Assembly: GCA_023440945.1 (NCBI GenBank)
Contig: JAEZRL010000318.1
Location: forward strand, 1 to 13,239
DNA: 13,239 nt
Origin: Bacteroidota bacterium
GTDB taxonomy: Bacteria; Bacteroidota; Bacteroidia; Chitinophagales; Chitinophagaceae
Direction of reading: 5' to 3'
A program made the translations under genes and the position numbers. Below are positions 5,804 through 13,239 of this stretch, one piece after another. Below the pieces are notes generated by a model. That model saw only the letters and a program-made list of their open reading frames with translations, was not told the origin of the DNA and made no database searches. Each line of letters opens with the position of its first letter. Positions within the stretch are counted from its first letter, which is position 1.

Positions 5804-7963
5804 TTATTGTTTAGCATAATTCTGATCTGAATTGATCATATCGTTTACAACGTTCACAGTTTCGTTGATATATAAATCTGACTGAAGATTTTCGAGCCAC
5901 TTTTTATATCTTTCCCCTTTAGGTTTGTCAGGATTATTGAAGAACTTATCCCTGTCAACACTAACCGGATTAATATCCATTTTTTTAGAAAGTTTCACCA
6001 GGTTATCATCTTTTTTCATCACTTCTTTTATCTTCTCCTGTTGCTGTTTATACTTGTTGATATTAAGATTATAAGCACGTTCACTATTCTTGCTTAACCA
6101 ATCTGTATTTCTTTTAATGATATTAAATGCTGTATCGGCTGCCACTCTTTTTTCACTGTTCGCTTTAACCTGTTTAAAATCTATATTGCTCGCCCACGGT
6201 GTATAATTTGTTTTTGGTATTTGATCCCACTTTAAAGCATAAGGATTATCCTTTTCCCTGATCTTGAGATATTCATAAGCATCAGGCAGAATAATGTCAG
6301 GTGTTACACCTTTAAGCTGAGTAGAGCCACCGTTTACCCTGTAAAATTTTTCGAAGGTTAAAACAAGTGCTCCTGATTTATTTGGATTGGTTAAGATGTC
6401 TGCAGGTGAACCAATAGGTATAGGTTTTTGAACCGTTCCTTTTCCATAAGTTGAAGTGCTGCCAAGTACAATGCCACGTTTATAATCCTGTATGGCCGCT
6501 GCAAAAATTTCTGAAGCAGAAGCACTTCCTTCATTCACCATTACGGTTAATGGACCGGAATATAACACAGAATCATCGTCGTCTTTCCATAGTGCTGGCT
6601 TACCATCACGATCTCTTACCTGCACAACAGGCCCTGTTTTTATAAACAAGCCTACCATTTGAGTAACTTCAGGTAAAGATCCACCAGGATTACCACGAAG
6701 ATCCATGATAATGCCCTGCACATTTTCATTCTTTAATTTGATCAATTCTTTCGCTACATCATCTGAACAACGAGCACCATCTGCTCTTTCAAAATCAGCA
6801 TAAAACTCAGGAAGGAAAATATAACCGATCTTTTTATCGCCCTGTTGTATAACAGCACTTCTTGCAAAATACTCATCCTGAACAATCTCATCTCTTATTA
6901 AAGAAACAGTTTGTAAAATACCATCCTGTTTTTTCAGTGTAAGACGAACTTCAGTCCCTTTATCGCCGCGAATAAGTTTTACCACATCCAATACACCATA
7001 ACCAGTAACATCAACGGCTTCGTTACTGCCTTGTCCCACTTTAGTAATAACATCATTCACCTGTATCTCTCCGTTTTTCCATGCCGGCATTCCAACGATA
7101 AGACTTGCTATTTTTACCACCCCGTCTTCTTCTTTCAATTGCGCTCCGATGCCATAAACACGGCCGCTCATATCTTCATAGAAATTACGTTTTTCAACCG
7201 GAGGCAGGTAGTTGGTGTGAGGATCCATAATGTTGGTGATATCATTCACAAACAAATTGAACTGCTCTTCTTCATTAAACGTTTTTTGAATTCTTTCAAG
7301 CATCCTGGAAACAACAATTCCTACTTTTTCCCTGGCCTGCTTTTCGAGCGCCGCATCTGAATCTTTTTTAATCGCTGCTGTATCAACTGCTCTTTCTCTT
7401 TCATTCTGAAGGTCAACAAAACGTTCAAGCGCCAGATATTTCAGCTTTTTTCTCCAACGCTCTTTTCTTTCTTCTGCATTTGCTGGATAATCCAGTTTAT
7501 CGCCATCTAACTGTACTTCTTCATCTGCCTGGAAAGAAAAAGGCTGTGCCAGCATGGTTTTGTATAATTCAGTAGCCTCCTGTAATCGCTGCTGAGAAAT
7601 TTTTGCAGCGGCAGGAAAAAACTGGATGGGCGCACCATGAATTTCATCATCTATAGTTGTTTCATATTTCTTAAGTGCCTCGACATCTGATTTAAGAAAA
7701 AGGTCTTTGTTGGGATCGAGATCATTCAAATATTTATTGAAAACATCTTTTGAAAAAGCATCATCAATTTTTCTCGGGTTATAATGTCTTTGTTCAAGTA
7801 TTACACCGATGGTTGAAAGAATTTGCTGCTGCTTGCTCAGAATGTCATCACCCCCGCTATTTCCGCGGCTGCGAAAAGCCCAGAAAATGCCGCCGAATAG
7901 AACTATAAGTACTACCGGAAGTACTTTTTTACTCATAATAATATTGATTAATTTTTTTGACAT
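5804..7963 (-). CDS. prc: Tail-specific (C-terminal processing) S41 peptidase, Prc type
   Basis: 719 aa from the ATG at 7963, close to the size of Prc/Tsp (about 680). It is a periplasmic protease that degrades or trims proteins from exposed C-termini. An N-terminal signal-anchor helix lies at about 14-30. A helical N-terminal region follows, then a PDZ domain (about 260-355, with GIGAQL and GMPAWKNGEIQVNDVI). The S41 core has DLRGNPGG at 421-428 and the catalytic serine in GSASASEI (Ser482, the middle serine). The catalytic lysine is in TYGKGTVQ (Lys508), 26 residues on; E. coli Prc has 25. The C-terminal extension beyond about 570 is helical, as in Prc. Start choice: the frame is open to a TTG at 7984, but GGAG lies just upstream of the ATG at 7963. 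Another ATG at 7936, also followed by SKK, is possible. It is bounded by its own terminator, so it is probably not part of the EPS operon. Confidence 0.93.
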   Translation of the reverse strand: MSKKLINIIMSKKVLPVVLIVLFGGIFWAFRSRGNSGGDDILSKQQQILSTIGVILEQRHYNPRKIDDAFSKDVFNKYLNDLDPNKDLFLKSDVEALKKYETTIDDEIHGAPIQFFPAAAKISQQRLQEATELYKTMLAQPFSFQADEEVQLDGDKLDYPANAEERKERWRKKLKYLALERFVDLQNERERAVDTAAIKKDSDAALEKQAREKVGIVVSRMLERIQKTFNEEEQFNLFVNDITNIMDPHTNYLPPVEKRNFYEDMSGRVYGIGAQLKEEDGVVKIASLIVGMPAWKNGEIQVNDVITKVGQGSNEAVDVTGYGVLDVVKLIRGDKGTEVRLTLKKQDGILQTVSLIRDEIVQDEYFARSAVIQQGDKKIGYIFLPEFYADFERADGARCSDDVAKELIKLKNENVQGIIMDLRGNPGGSLPEVTQMVGLFIKTGPVVQVRDRDGKPALWKDDDDSVLYSGPLTVMVNEGSASASEIFAAAIQDYKRGIVLGSTSTYGKGTVQKPIPIGSPADILTNPNKSGALVLTFEKFYRVNGGSTQLKGVTPDIILPDAYEYLKIREKDNPYALKWDQIPKTNYTPWASNIDFKQVKANSEKRVAADTAFNIIKRNTDWLSKNSERAYNLNINKYKQQQEKIKEVMKKDDNLVKLSKKMDINPVSVDRDKFFNNPDKPKGERYKKWLENLQSDLYINETVNVVNDMINSDQNYAKQ

Positions 7964-8042
7964 GTATCTCCAAAAATAGGTCAAAAAATTTGCCGTATTT
8001 TTAGTACCCTTCCAATTAACAAAGGTTTTGAAATGGTTCTAT

Positions 8043-8077
8043 CAAATATAAGCGGTGGTTTTTATCAGCAGTGATAA
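8043..8077 (-). promoter_or_regulatory. Candidate prc promoter with upstream dyad
   Basis: TATATTTG on the minus strand (8050-8043) exactly matches TAnnTTTG, 79 nt before the chosen prc start. Eleven nt upstream of it lies a perfect dyad TTATCA-CTGC-TGATAA (8077-8062), at about the place of the -33 element; no clear TTTG is there. The dyad could be an operator for prc or a weak terminator stem for the ClC gene, though only five A/T follow and no proper T run. A second box, TATTTTTG (7978-7971), overlaps the prc ribosome-binding region and would give an almost leaderless message. Confidence 0.4.
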
Positions 8078-8146
8078 TTAGGGCTGAAATGTTTTATAAG
8101 CTGATGTAAGGAGCGAAAATTACTAAACAGCAAACTTTGCAGAAAA

Positions 8147-9616
8147 CTATTTCGGTGCTTCTTCTCTTGCTGAAACAGTATTTGTACCCTGAAGTGGCTC
8201 TTCAATAAGTTCTTTCAGGTATTCAACTTTTAACCGGTCGTAAAGTGAATGTTTGTCGATAAGCATGGAAACAATACTTGCTATCATTCCTGCAAGCATC
8301 AAATGAAAAATTACCGTATGCCGATCGGTCATCTCCAAAACAAGAATTGCTGAAGTGAAAGGCGTTCTGGTAACCCCTGTTAAAAAAGCAACCATGCCAC
8401 ATAAAATAAGCAGGTTTGAATTAGCCGGCGTTTCGTTCAGCCATCCTGCAACAACTGATCCAATGGTTGCACCGGCACTTAATGAAGGCGCAAATACACC
8501 ACCGGCAGCCCCAGTTGTAAAGGATAACAGATTGCCTCCTATACGGAAAAAAGGCAAATACCAGGGCGAATATTTTTCCGGTGTAAACAATGCATGGGTC
8601 ATTAATTCTTTTCCTGAATTGAAAATTCTTGTGTCGATAAAATAGCCAAGCAAAACGATCACTAATGCAGCGGCTATCAAATAAAATATCTGCTGATAAG
8701 TTTTATTGAATAATGATTTCCATTTTAAAACTATCAGCATAAGTTTGCCCATTCCGCTCCCTGCAAGACCGGCAATAATAGAAACAACTATCACGCTTAA
8801 AAAGATCCATGTTGAAAGATTGTTTACGCTTGGGTAACCAAGATACAAATAGGGACCTAACAAACCTTGTGCTGTTAAACCAGCAATAATAACAGCAGTG
8901 AATAAAGCCGTTTTAAAATAACTGATATGCGTTTTGGTCAACTCTTCTACGGCAAACACAATTCCACCTAAAGGTGTATTGAAAGCGGCGGCCAAACCTG
9001 CGGCTGCACCTGTCATAATCATGTTGCGCTTTGAAACTTTTGGCCACCATTCCGGCAAAGCCTGGTTCACTTTTCTAAAGATGGACCCCGCAATTTGTAT
9101 CGTTGGACCTTCTCTTCCAATTATTCCGCCACCAAAAGCCATCACCAAACTGGAAATCAGTTTTACAATGATGATTCGAAAGCTCAGAAGTTTACTAACC
9201 TTATGATTGTGTTTTGGAGTTGCTAATTCTATGGCTGCCATTATTTGTGGGATGCCACTTCCTTTGGCATAAGGATCAAATCTTTTTACCGTCCACCAGG
9301 CTATGACAAAACAAATTGGCGTTATAATAAACAACATCCATTTATGTGTGTGATAAATATAAGCAGTTCCGTGTTCTGCCAATGTGAAAAGGCGGGTATA
9401 TAAAACGGCGGCAAGACCTGTAAGCAACGAAGCGATCCAGAAAGGAATGGCTTGCAGAAAATTAAGTTTAAATTTTTCGTTTGTTATTTTATCGAAAGAA
9501 ATCTTTAACCATGCTCTTAGCTTTCGCAAAAGTTGCCACATTACACTTATAAATTTTAATAACAGGATCAGAAAGGATAGCAAAGATAAATGACCCTGGG
9601 CACGTCTGAAGCCCAT
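8147..9616 (-). CDS. ClC-family chloride/proton antiporter or channel
   Basis: 489 aa, integral membrane protein with the classic ClC signature set. GSGIP at 119-123 supplies the anion-coordinating serine, typical of chloride rather than fluoride members. GREGP at 167-171 has gating Glu169. AFNTPLGG-to-AVEEL (211-226) has Glu225 aligning with the internal proton glutamate of E. coli ClC-ec1. GGVFAP lies at 372-377, and Tyr459 in HSLYDRL matches the inner anion-binding tyrosine. Both glutamates suggest a 2Cl-/H+ exchanger rather than a pure channel. There is no CBS domain; the protein ends about 25 residues after the last helix. The start is uncertain: the first 25 residues (rich in Leu, Phe and Ile) would be an extra hydrophobic segment, and Met26 (ATG at 9541) is a good alternative; neither has a clear Shine-Dalgarno. 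It lies 33 nt downstream of the small membrane protein gene. Confidence 0.93.
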   Translation of the reverse strand: MGFRRAQGHLSLLSFLILLLKFISVMWQLLRKLRAWLKISFDKITNEKFKLNFLQAIPFWIASLLTGLAAVLYTRLFTLAEHGTAYIYHTHKWMLFIITPICFVIAWWTVKRFDPYAKGSGIPQIMAAIELATPKHNHKVSKLLSFRIIIVKLISSLVMAFGGGIIGREGPTIQIAGSIFRKVNQALPEWWPKVSKRNMIMTGAAAGLAAAFNTPLGGIVFAVEELTKTHISYFKTALFTAVIIAGLTAQGLLGPYLYLGYPSVNNLSTWIFLSVIVVSIIAGLAGSGMGKLMLIVLKWKSLFNKTYQQIFYLIAAALVIVLLGYFIDTRIFNSGKELMTHALFTPEKYSPWYLPFFRIGGNLLSFTTGAAGGVFAPSLSAGATIGSVVAGWLNETPANSNLLILCGMVAFLTGVTRTPFTSAILVLEMTDRHTVIFHLMLAGMIASIVSMLIDKHSLYDRLKVEYLKELIEEPLQGTNTVSAREEAPK

Positions 9617-9649
9617 TTCTGTTTAAAAATTATAATTAAATGAAATTCG

Positions 9650-9871
9650 TCAGATCAAAGGCCTTCGCCATAAACGTAAAAGATAGCGAAGCAAGAAAAT
9701 AAAACTTCCGGCAAACCAGATATAAAAAATAATGTTGCCTATTCTTATTCTTTCAACAGGAAAAGCAAGATTGAACATAATGCCGAAAGTAGAATTGATA
9801 AGAAGCCAGGTAATGATAAGAAAAATGGTAAATGCAATACGCTTCAAAAAAGCAACAACTTCGGGTTCCAT
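9650..9871 (-). CDS. Small two-helix membrane protein, unknown function
   Basis: 73 aa starting MEPEVVAFLKRI. Two hydrophobic segments (about 13-35 and 45-64) are joined by a short loop containing FPVERIRIGN. The C-terminus is strongly basic (RLWRRPLI), predicting both ends in the cytoplasm by the positive-inside rule. The composition is far from random for an AT-rich chance frame, with Trp and Phe at membrane borders and charges only at the ends, so I take it as a real gene. It ends 33 nt before the ClC start in the same direction, so cotranscription is likely and an accessory role is possible but unproven. A near-match -7 box TACCTTTA lies just before the ATG. I do not recognise a named family. 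Confidence 0.65.
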   Translation of the reverse strand: MEPEVVAFLKRIAFTIFLIITWLLINSTFGIMFNLAFPVERIRIGNIIFYIWFAGSFIFLLRYLLRLWRRPLI

Positions 9872-10200
9872 GTTTTAAAGGTATTGAATTATGATTGAAG
9901 CCGGATTGGAAATGATAATGTTTTACAACTTCAGGATATGTTTATCCTTTGCATCTCAATTCACGTTTTTAACAGACAATAGCAACCATTCTGCTTCTCC
10001 GGGACGATGTGCTTTCGCGGTTCAAAAAAAATTCGATAGAATTACCTTCAATACAATCAATACACCTTAGGCGAGGATAGTAGTAAGCAGTTGGTTTCAT
10101 AAAACCTTTATAACAAATTATAGCGGTTAAACCTTATGCAATGATTATTTTATTTACGAGTTTTGCAGGCTTAATTCATTAACGAGGAGATAGATTTAGC
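9872..10200. other. Divergent intergenic region, no convincing gene
   Basis: 329 bp between the minus-strand small membrane protein gene and the plus-strand mutS2. It must hold promoters in both directions, but I find no exact TAnnTTTG box for mutS2; the closest are loose matches near 10148-10157. A small hairpin GGTTT-CATA-AAACC lies at 10093-10106. GAGGAGA at 10184-10190 is a plausible ribosome-binding site for mutS2, about 10 nt from its ATG. A 59-codon open frame at 9891-10070 is judged a chance frame. No tRNA or known ncRNA shape was seen. Confidence 0.5.
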
Positions 10201-12309
10201 ATGAAAATATACCCGGAATCGGCGGTAGTGCAATTGGAATTTGACAAGGTTAAAACGCTGCTTAAAGACTTCTGCAATACAGAATTTGCAAAGAATAAAG
10301 CAGAGCATTTACGCATACATACACGCAAAGAATATATTGAACTTGAACTGCAGCAAAGTCATGAATATAAATTGCTGCTAGAACATAATCAGCATTTTCC
10401 AAATGACAATGTGCTGAATATTTCAAGAGATATAAAACTGCTCGGCATTCCCGGCAGTATGCTTAACGGCGAACAATTGATGCAGATTAGAAAGTTAGCA
10501 GAAAGTATTCAGCGGATATTCAGATGGTTCGATAATGAAAAACGTTTGGCTTACCCGGCATTAACAAAAGTGATCGAACATACTTACTATGAAAAAACGA
10601 TCATTGAACTGATTGATGAAGTGCTGAATGAATATGGCAATGTAAAAGATACTGCTTCTGCGGAACTGCAAAAGATCCGCATGAATTTGTATAAAAAAAG
10701 AAATGAACTGCGTCGCGTTTTTGAAAAAGCAGTAGCAAGATTGGCTAAAAGTGGATATACTGCTGACATTGATGAAAGTTTTAGTAACGGCAGAAGGGTG
10801 GTAGCCGTTTTTGCAGAATACAAGCGCCAGGTAAAAGGAATTTTGCATGGTGAAAGTGATAGCGGCAAGACAGCTTATATAGAACCGGAAGAAACGATAG
10901 AATTGAACAATGAAGTTTTTTCGTTAGAACATGCAGAGCATAAAGAAGTGATAAAAGTTTTGCGTGAGTTAACATCAAAGCTTTCGGTTTACAGTTCTTT
11001 ACTTCAGCAATATCATGATGTAACAGGTGAATATGATTTTATTAATGCAAAAGCAAAACTCGCTATTGAAGTAAGAGGAAATTATCCAAACATTATTGAC
11101 AAAGCGCATATTGAATTAAAAGATGCATATCACCCTTTATTGTATTTATATCATAAAGGAACCAATAAAGAAACAATTCCTGTAAATCTCACACTCGATG
11201 AAAAGAACAGGATATTAGTTATAAGCGGACCGAATGCAGGTGGTAAAACAGTTACCATGAAAACGATTGGTTTAAATCAGATGATGTTGCAAAGCGGCTT
11301 GCTTGTTCCGGTTAGTCCTACTTCGGTAATGGGGATTTTCAAACAATTATTTATTCATATTGGCGATACGCAAAGCATCGAATTCGAACTGAGCACTTAT
11401 TCATCGCATTTGTTGCACATGAAATATTTCATTGAAAATGCAAATGGAAAAACAATGTTTTTTATTGATGAATTAGGAAGCGGAAGCGATCCTAATTTAG
11501 GTGGCGCTTTTGCAGAAGTTATTCTCGAAGAGCTTACACGGAAACATTCTTATGGTATTGTTACCACGCATTATCTCAATTTAAAAGTGATGGCAAACCA
11601 CACCAACGGTATTTTAAATGGTGCGATGGCTTTTGATGAAGTAAATCTTCGTCCATTATATAAACTCATCATTGGAAAACCAGGAAGCTCTTATACTTTT
11701 TCTATTGCTGAAAGAATTGGTTTGCCACAGCACTTAATAAAACGGGCAAAGAATTTAGTAGATGAAAACCACTTTAAACTAGATCGCTTATTGAACAGAA
11801 CAGAACAGGATCTTCAAAAGCTTGATAAAGAAAAAAAAGAATTGCATCGTTTGCTGAAAGAAAACGATAAGCTGAAAAAAGAAATGGAAACCGTGATGGA
11901 CAAGGAACGCCATCGTCAGCAAGTTGAATTATTAAAACATCAGAATAAGATCACTGAAGACAGAATAAGTTATCTGAAAGAAACAGAAAGAAAATTAAAG
12001 CAAATTGTTTTAGAGTGGCGCAAAACAGAGAACAAGCAAGAGGTGATACGACAAGTGCAAAATCTTCTGTTTAAAAAGAAAGAACAGATCGTAAATAATA
12101 AACTCGCAAAAAAAGTAGAAGCAAAATATCAGGAAACAAATGCAGAAATTGCTGTAGGCTCCAAAGTGAAGATGAAAAAAAATCACCAGGTAGGGGAAGT
12201 GAAAGAAATAAGAGGCAAACGTGCTATTGTGCAAATTGGCCTATTGCCAATGAATGTAGAACTTTCAGATTTAATTGCAGTTGAGGAAAAAGTAGCGGCC
12301 TCGGAGTAA
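10201..12309 (+). CDS. MutS2-family ATPase without Smr domain
   Basis: 702 aa, shorter than Bacillus-type MutS2 (about 785). The N-terminal half (1-300) is the MutS2 core/lever region, including SGKTAYIEPEETIELNNEV at 221-239, the conserved clamp-like segment. The ATPase has Walker A SGPNAGGKT (342-350, Lys349), the STYSSHL signature (398-404), Walker B FFIDELGSGSDP (420-431, Asp423 and Glu424) and TTHY (455-458). A long charged coiled coil covers about 525-645. The C-terminus (about 650-695, VGSKVKMKK...GEVKEIRGKRAIVQIG) is a KOW-like beta module, and the protein ends there. The Smr nuclease domain of classical MutS2 is absent, and the 57 nt before the next gene leave no room for one. MutS2 proteins act on recombination intermediates or, in Bacillus, collided ribosomes; which applies here is unknown. 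The start is supported by GAGGAGA about 10 nt upstream. Confidence 0.9.
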   Translation: MKIYPESAVVQLEFDKVKTLLKDFCNTEFAKNKAEHLRIHTRKEYIELELQQSHEYKLLLEHNQHFPNDNVLNISRDIKLLGIPGSMLNGEQLMQIRKLAESIQRIFRWFDNEKRLAYPALTKVIEHTYYEKTIIELIDEVLNEYGNVKDTASAELQKIRMNLYKKRNELRRVFEKAVARLAKSGYTADIDESFSNGRRVVAVFAEYKRQVKGILHGESDSGKTAYIEPEETIELNNEVFSLEHAEHKEVIKVLRELTSKLSVYSSLLQQYHDVTGEYDFINAKAKLAIEVRGNYPNIIDKAHIELKDAYHPLLYLYHKGTNKETIPVNLTLDEKNRILVISGPNAGGKTVTMKTIGLNQMMLQSGLLVPVSPTSVMGIFKQLFIHIGDTQSIEFELSTYSSHLLHMKYFIENANGKTMFFIDELGSGSDPNLGGAFAEVILEELTRKHSYGIVTTHYLNLKVMANHTNGILNGAMAFDEVNLRPLYKLIIGKPGSSYTFSIAERIGLPQHLIKRAKNLVDENHFKLDRLLNRTEQDLQKLDKEKKELHRLLKENDKLKKEMETVMDKERHRQQVELLKHQNKITEDRISYLKETERKLKQIVLEWRKTENKQEVIRQVQNLLFKKKEQIVNNKLAKKVEAKYQETNAEIAVGSKVKMKKNHQVGEVKEIRGKRAIVQIGLLPMNVELSDLIAVEEKVAASE

Positions 12310-12318
12310 AAAATCATA

Positions 12319-12326
12319 TATCTTTG
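12319..12326 (+). promoter_or_regulatory. Candidate -7 box for the receiver gene
   Basis: TATCTTTG is an exact match to TAnnTTTG, 10 nt after the mutS2 stop and 40 nt before the receiver ATG. No -33 TTTG is found at the right distance (that stretch lies in the mutS2 end), so the support is the -7 element alone. If active, it lets the receiver gene be transcribed independently of mutS2. Confidence 0.4.
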
Positions 12327-12366
12327 ATTTGGTAAATTCAATATCGAAAAAGCTTAAAACCCTTCG

Positions 12367-12756
12367 ATGCCAAGGTTCAATAGAGTACTTTTAATAGAAG
12401 ACGATCCCATAACATTATTAGTTTGTGAACGGATAATCAAACTCACCGATTTTGCAGACGAAGTTATATCTACGAAAAATGGTCAGGAAGGACTTGACTA
12501 TATCAACGACAGCGTTAATAACAGCATTCCACTGCCGGAAATAATTTTTCTCGATATAAACATGCCGGTGATAAATGGATGGGAATTTTTGGATTCATTT
12601 GGTGAAATGATAAACAAGCTTCCTGCTCTTCCGCGTATTTATATTTTATCTTCCACAGTTGATCCTGAAGACGAAAGAAAAGGCATTTCTTATCCGTACG
12701 TAAACCAATTTGTGTCAAAACCACTAACCAAAGAATTTCTTCATTCTATATCCTGA
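12367..12756 (+). CDS. Stand-alone response-regulator receiver protein (CheY-like)
   Basis: 129 aa forming a single receiver domain with no output domain. The acidic triad is complete: Glu11-Asp12-Asp13 after the first strand (VLLIEDDP), phospho-acceptor Asp63 in FLDINMP, and Lys118 in SKP. Ser96/Thr97 in ILSST is the switch hydroxyl. Such proteins are phosphorylated by histidine kinases and either signal by protein-protein contact or act in phosphorelays. The IEDDPITLLVCERI opening and the long PLPEIIFLDINMPVINGWEF stretch match the small receivers abundant in Bacteroidota genomes. No histidine kinase is adjacent, so the partner is unknown. It lies 57 nt after mutS2 with its own candidate -7 box; the start has no clear Shine-Dalgarno. 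Confidence 0.92.
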   Translation: MPRFNRVLLIEDDPITLLVCERIIKLTDFADEVISTKNGQEGLDYINDSVNNSIPLPEIIFLDINMPVINGWEFLDSFGEMINKLPALPRIYILSSTVDPEDERKGISYPYVNQFVSKPLTKEFLHSIS

Positions 12757-12783
12757 TAGTTTCAGCAACTATTGATTTTCTTT
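12755..12783 (+). terminator. Possible weak terminator after the receiver gene
   Basis: A 6-bp AT-rich stem ATAGTT/AACTAT with loop TCAGC begins within the receiver stop codon and is followed by TGATTTTCTTT. Stem stability is low and the T tract is interrupted, so this is only a candidate. Confidence 0.3.
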
Positions 12784-12864
12784 AGCAGTAATCTGTTTTC
12801 CTTAAACTTCTTTTCAAAAAAAATTCACTACCTATGTTGTAGCTGTTAACGTTATTAGTTTGAC

Positions 12865-12905
12865 TGCTGAAAAAACTCGGAATTACAGAAATAATGTTTT
12901 CAGCA
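12865..12905 (+). repeat. 9-bp perfect inverted repeat upstream of the DUF4954-like gene
   Basis: TGCTGAAAA (12865-12873) and TTTTCAGCA (12897-12905) are perfect reverse complements separated by 23 nt, ending 17 nt before the ATG of the next gene. It could fold as an RNA hairpin in the leader or act as a DNA dyad for a regulator. No T run follows, so it is not a typical terminator. Confidence 0.45.
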
Positions 12906-12922
12906 AAGAAAATAATTGGCCC

Positions 12923-13239
12923 ATGTCGAAAAATAACATCGTTAAATCTTCCATAAACAAACTTGGTTACGATTTTATTCCGAAAGAATTTTTACCGCAA
13001 GGAAAAGATGAGTATTACCTGCGTAATCTCCAGAACAGAAGCGGCATTCATTACAGGCAATTAACCGCTTATGAAATTGAAGTGCTGGTGCGTAATCGCA
13101 ACACAAGTGATGACTGGAATAAGATTTTTGTATCCGATGCTTTTAATGCAGAGCTGGTAAAGAACTGCAAATTTTTCGGGCTCGTTCGCATTGGAAAGCT
13201 CGAACCGCTTTGTCTTGAATTCAGTGACCTTAAAGTTCC
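12923..13239 (+). CDS. DUF4954-like protein, N-terminal part
   Basis: Partial: 105 codons from the ATG at 12923, open to the window end. After a short leader (MSKNNIVKSSINKLGYDFIP) comes YRQLTAYEIEVLVRNRNTSD, then DWNKIFVSDAF and the segment KNCKFFGLVRIGKLEPLCLE. This pattern (an L-T-x-x-E-I-x-x-L opening, a D-W-x-x-I strand, then a FxGxVRIG turn) is what I recall of the N-terminus of the Bacteroidota DUF4954 family. Those are long proteins whose later part is a left-handed beta-helix of the acyltransferase type; that part lies outside the window. The biochemical function of the family is not established. No Shine-Dalgarno is visible, but codon use and the continuous frame from this ATG support the start. 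Assignment is by memory of family pattern, hence moderate confidence in the name and high confidence that it is a gene. Confidence 0.7.
   Translation, partial: MSKNNIVKSSINKLGYDFIPKEFLPQGKDEYYLRNLQNRSGIHYRQLTAYEIEVLVRNRNTSDDWNKIFVSDAFNAELVKNCKFFGLVRIGKLEPLCLEFSDLKV

Noticed and set aside
7964..7984. TTG start extending prc by seven codons
   Set aside because: The GGAG ribosome-binding site lies inside this extension and points to the ATG at 7963.
10001..10050. tRNA-like GGTTCAA segment near 10019
   Set aside because: No matching acceptor, D or anticodon stems could be built around it, and the T-arm consensus breaks after GGTTCAA.
9891..10070. 59-codon ATG-to-TAG open frame on the plus strand in the mutS2 upstream gap
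   Set aside because: No ribosome-binding site, no recognisable domain or membrane pattern, and irregular composition. A frame this long can arise by chance in AT-rich DNA, and the region must also hold divergent promoters.
10561..10978. Overlapping antisense open frames inside mutS2
   Set aside because: They mirror a strongly conserved coding sequence on the plus strand, lack start signals, and have the composition of shadow frames.
12515..12724. 69-codon antisense frame inside the receiver gene
   Set aside because: It is entirely within a complete CheY-like domain on the plus strand; no signal or homology supports it.

Overview
The window looks like chromosomal DNA from a Bacteroidota bacterium, most likely of the Chitinophagaceae/Sphingobacteriia type. 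This rests on its AT-rich coding, the scarcity of strong Shine-Dalgarno sites, several exact matches to the Bacteroidota -7 promoter element TAnnTTTG, and family content typical of that phylum: an UpxY-like NusG paralogue, a long Prc-type S41 peptidase, a MutS2 without Smr domain, and a DUF4954-like protein. No rRNA, tRNA, CRISPR array, IS element or phage gene was found.

Region 1 (1-5647, minus strand) is the promoter-proximal part of an exopolysaccharide/capsule operon. In transcription order it encodes a Wza-type export lipoprotein, a Wzc-type fused chain-length regulator and BY-kinase, a NusG/UpxY-type elongation factor preceded by a 157-nt leader, a Gfo/Idh/MocA dehydrogenase, a CMP-sugar (nonulosonate) cytidylyltransferase, and the N-terminus of a short-chain dehydrogenase cut by the window edge. 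The last three overlap or nearly abut and follow the ptmF-ptmB-ptmA order of the Campylobacter legionaminic-acid locus. I infer a surface glycan containing a nonulosonic-acid-like sugar. A TACATTTG box 27 nt upstream of wza is the likely operon promoter.

Region 2 (5741-9871, minus strand) holds housekeeping and envelope genes. A tail-specific protease (prc) is bounded downstream by a strong intrinsic terminator that insulates it from the polysaccharide operon. Upstream of it lie a ClC-type chloride/proton exchanger and a 73-aa two-helix membrane protein, possibly cotranscribed.

Region 3 (10201-13239, plus strand) diverges from region 2 across a 329-bp gap with no convincing gene. It carries mutS2 (ending in a KOW-like module), a stand-alone CheY-like receiver protein with its own candidate -7 box, and the start of a DUF4954-like protein that runs off the window.

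I see no clearly new system. The most interesting part is the regulatory layout of the polysaccharide operon: an antiterminator placed third behind a structured leader, followed by the sugar-activation cassette.
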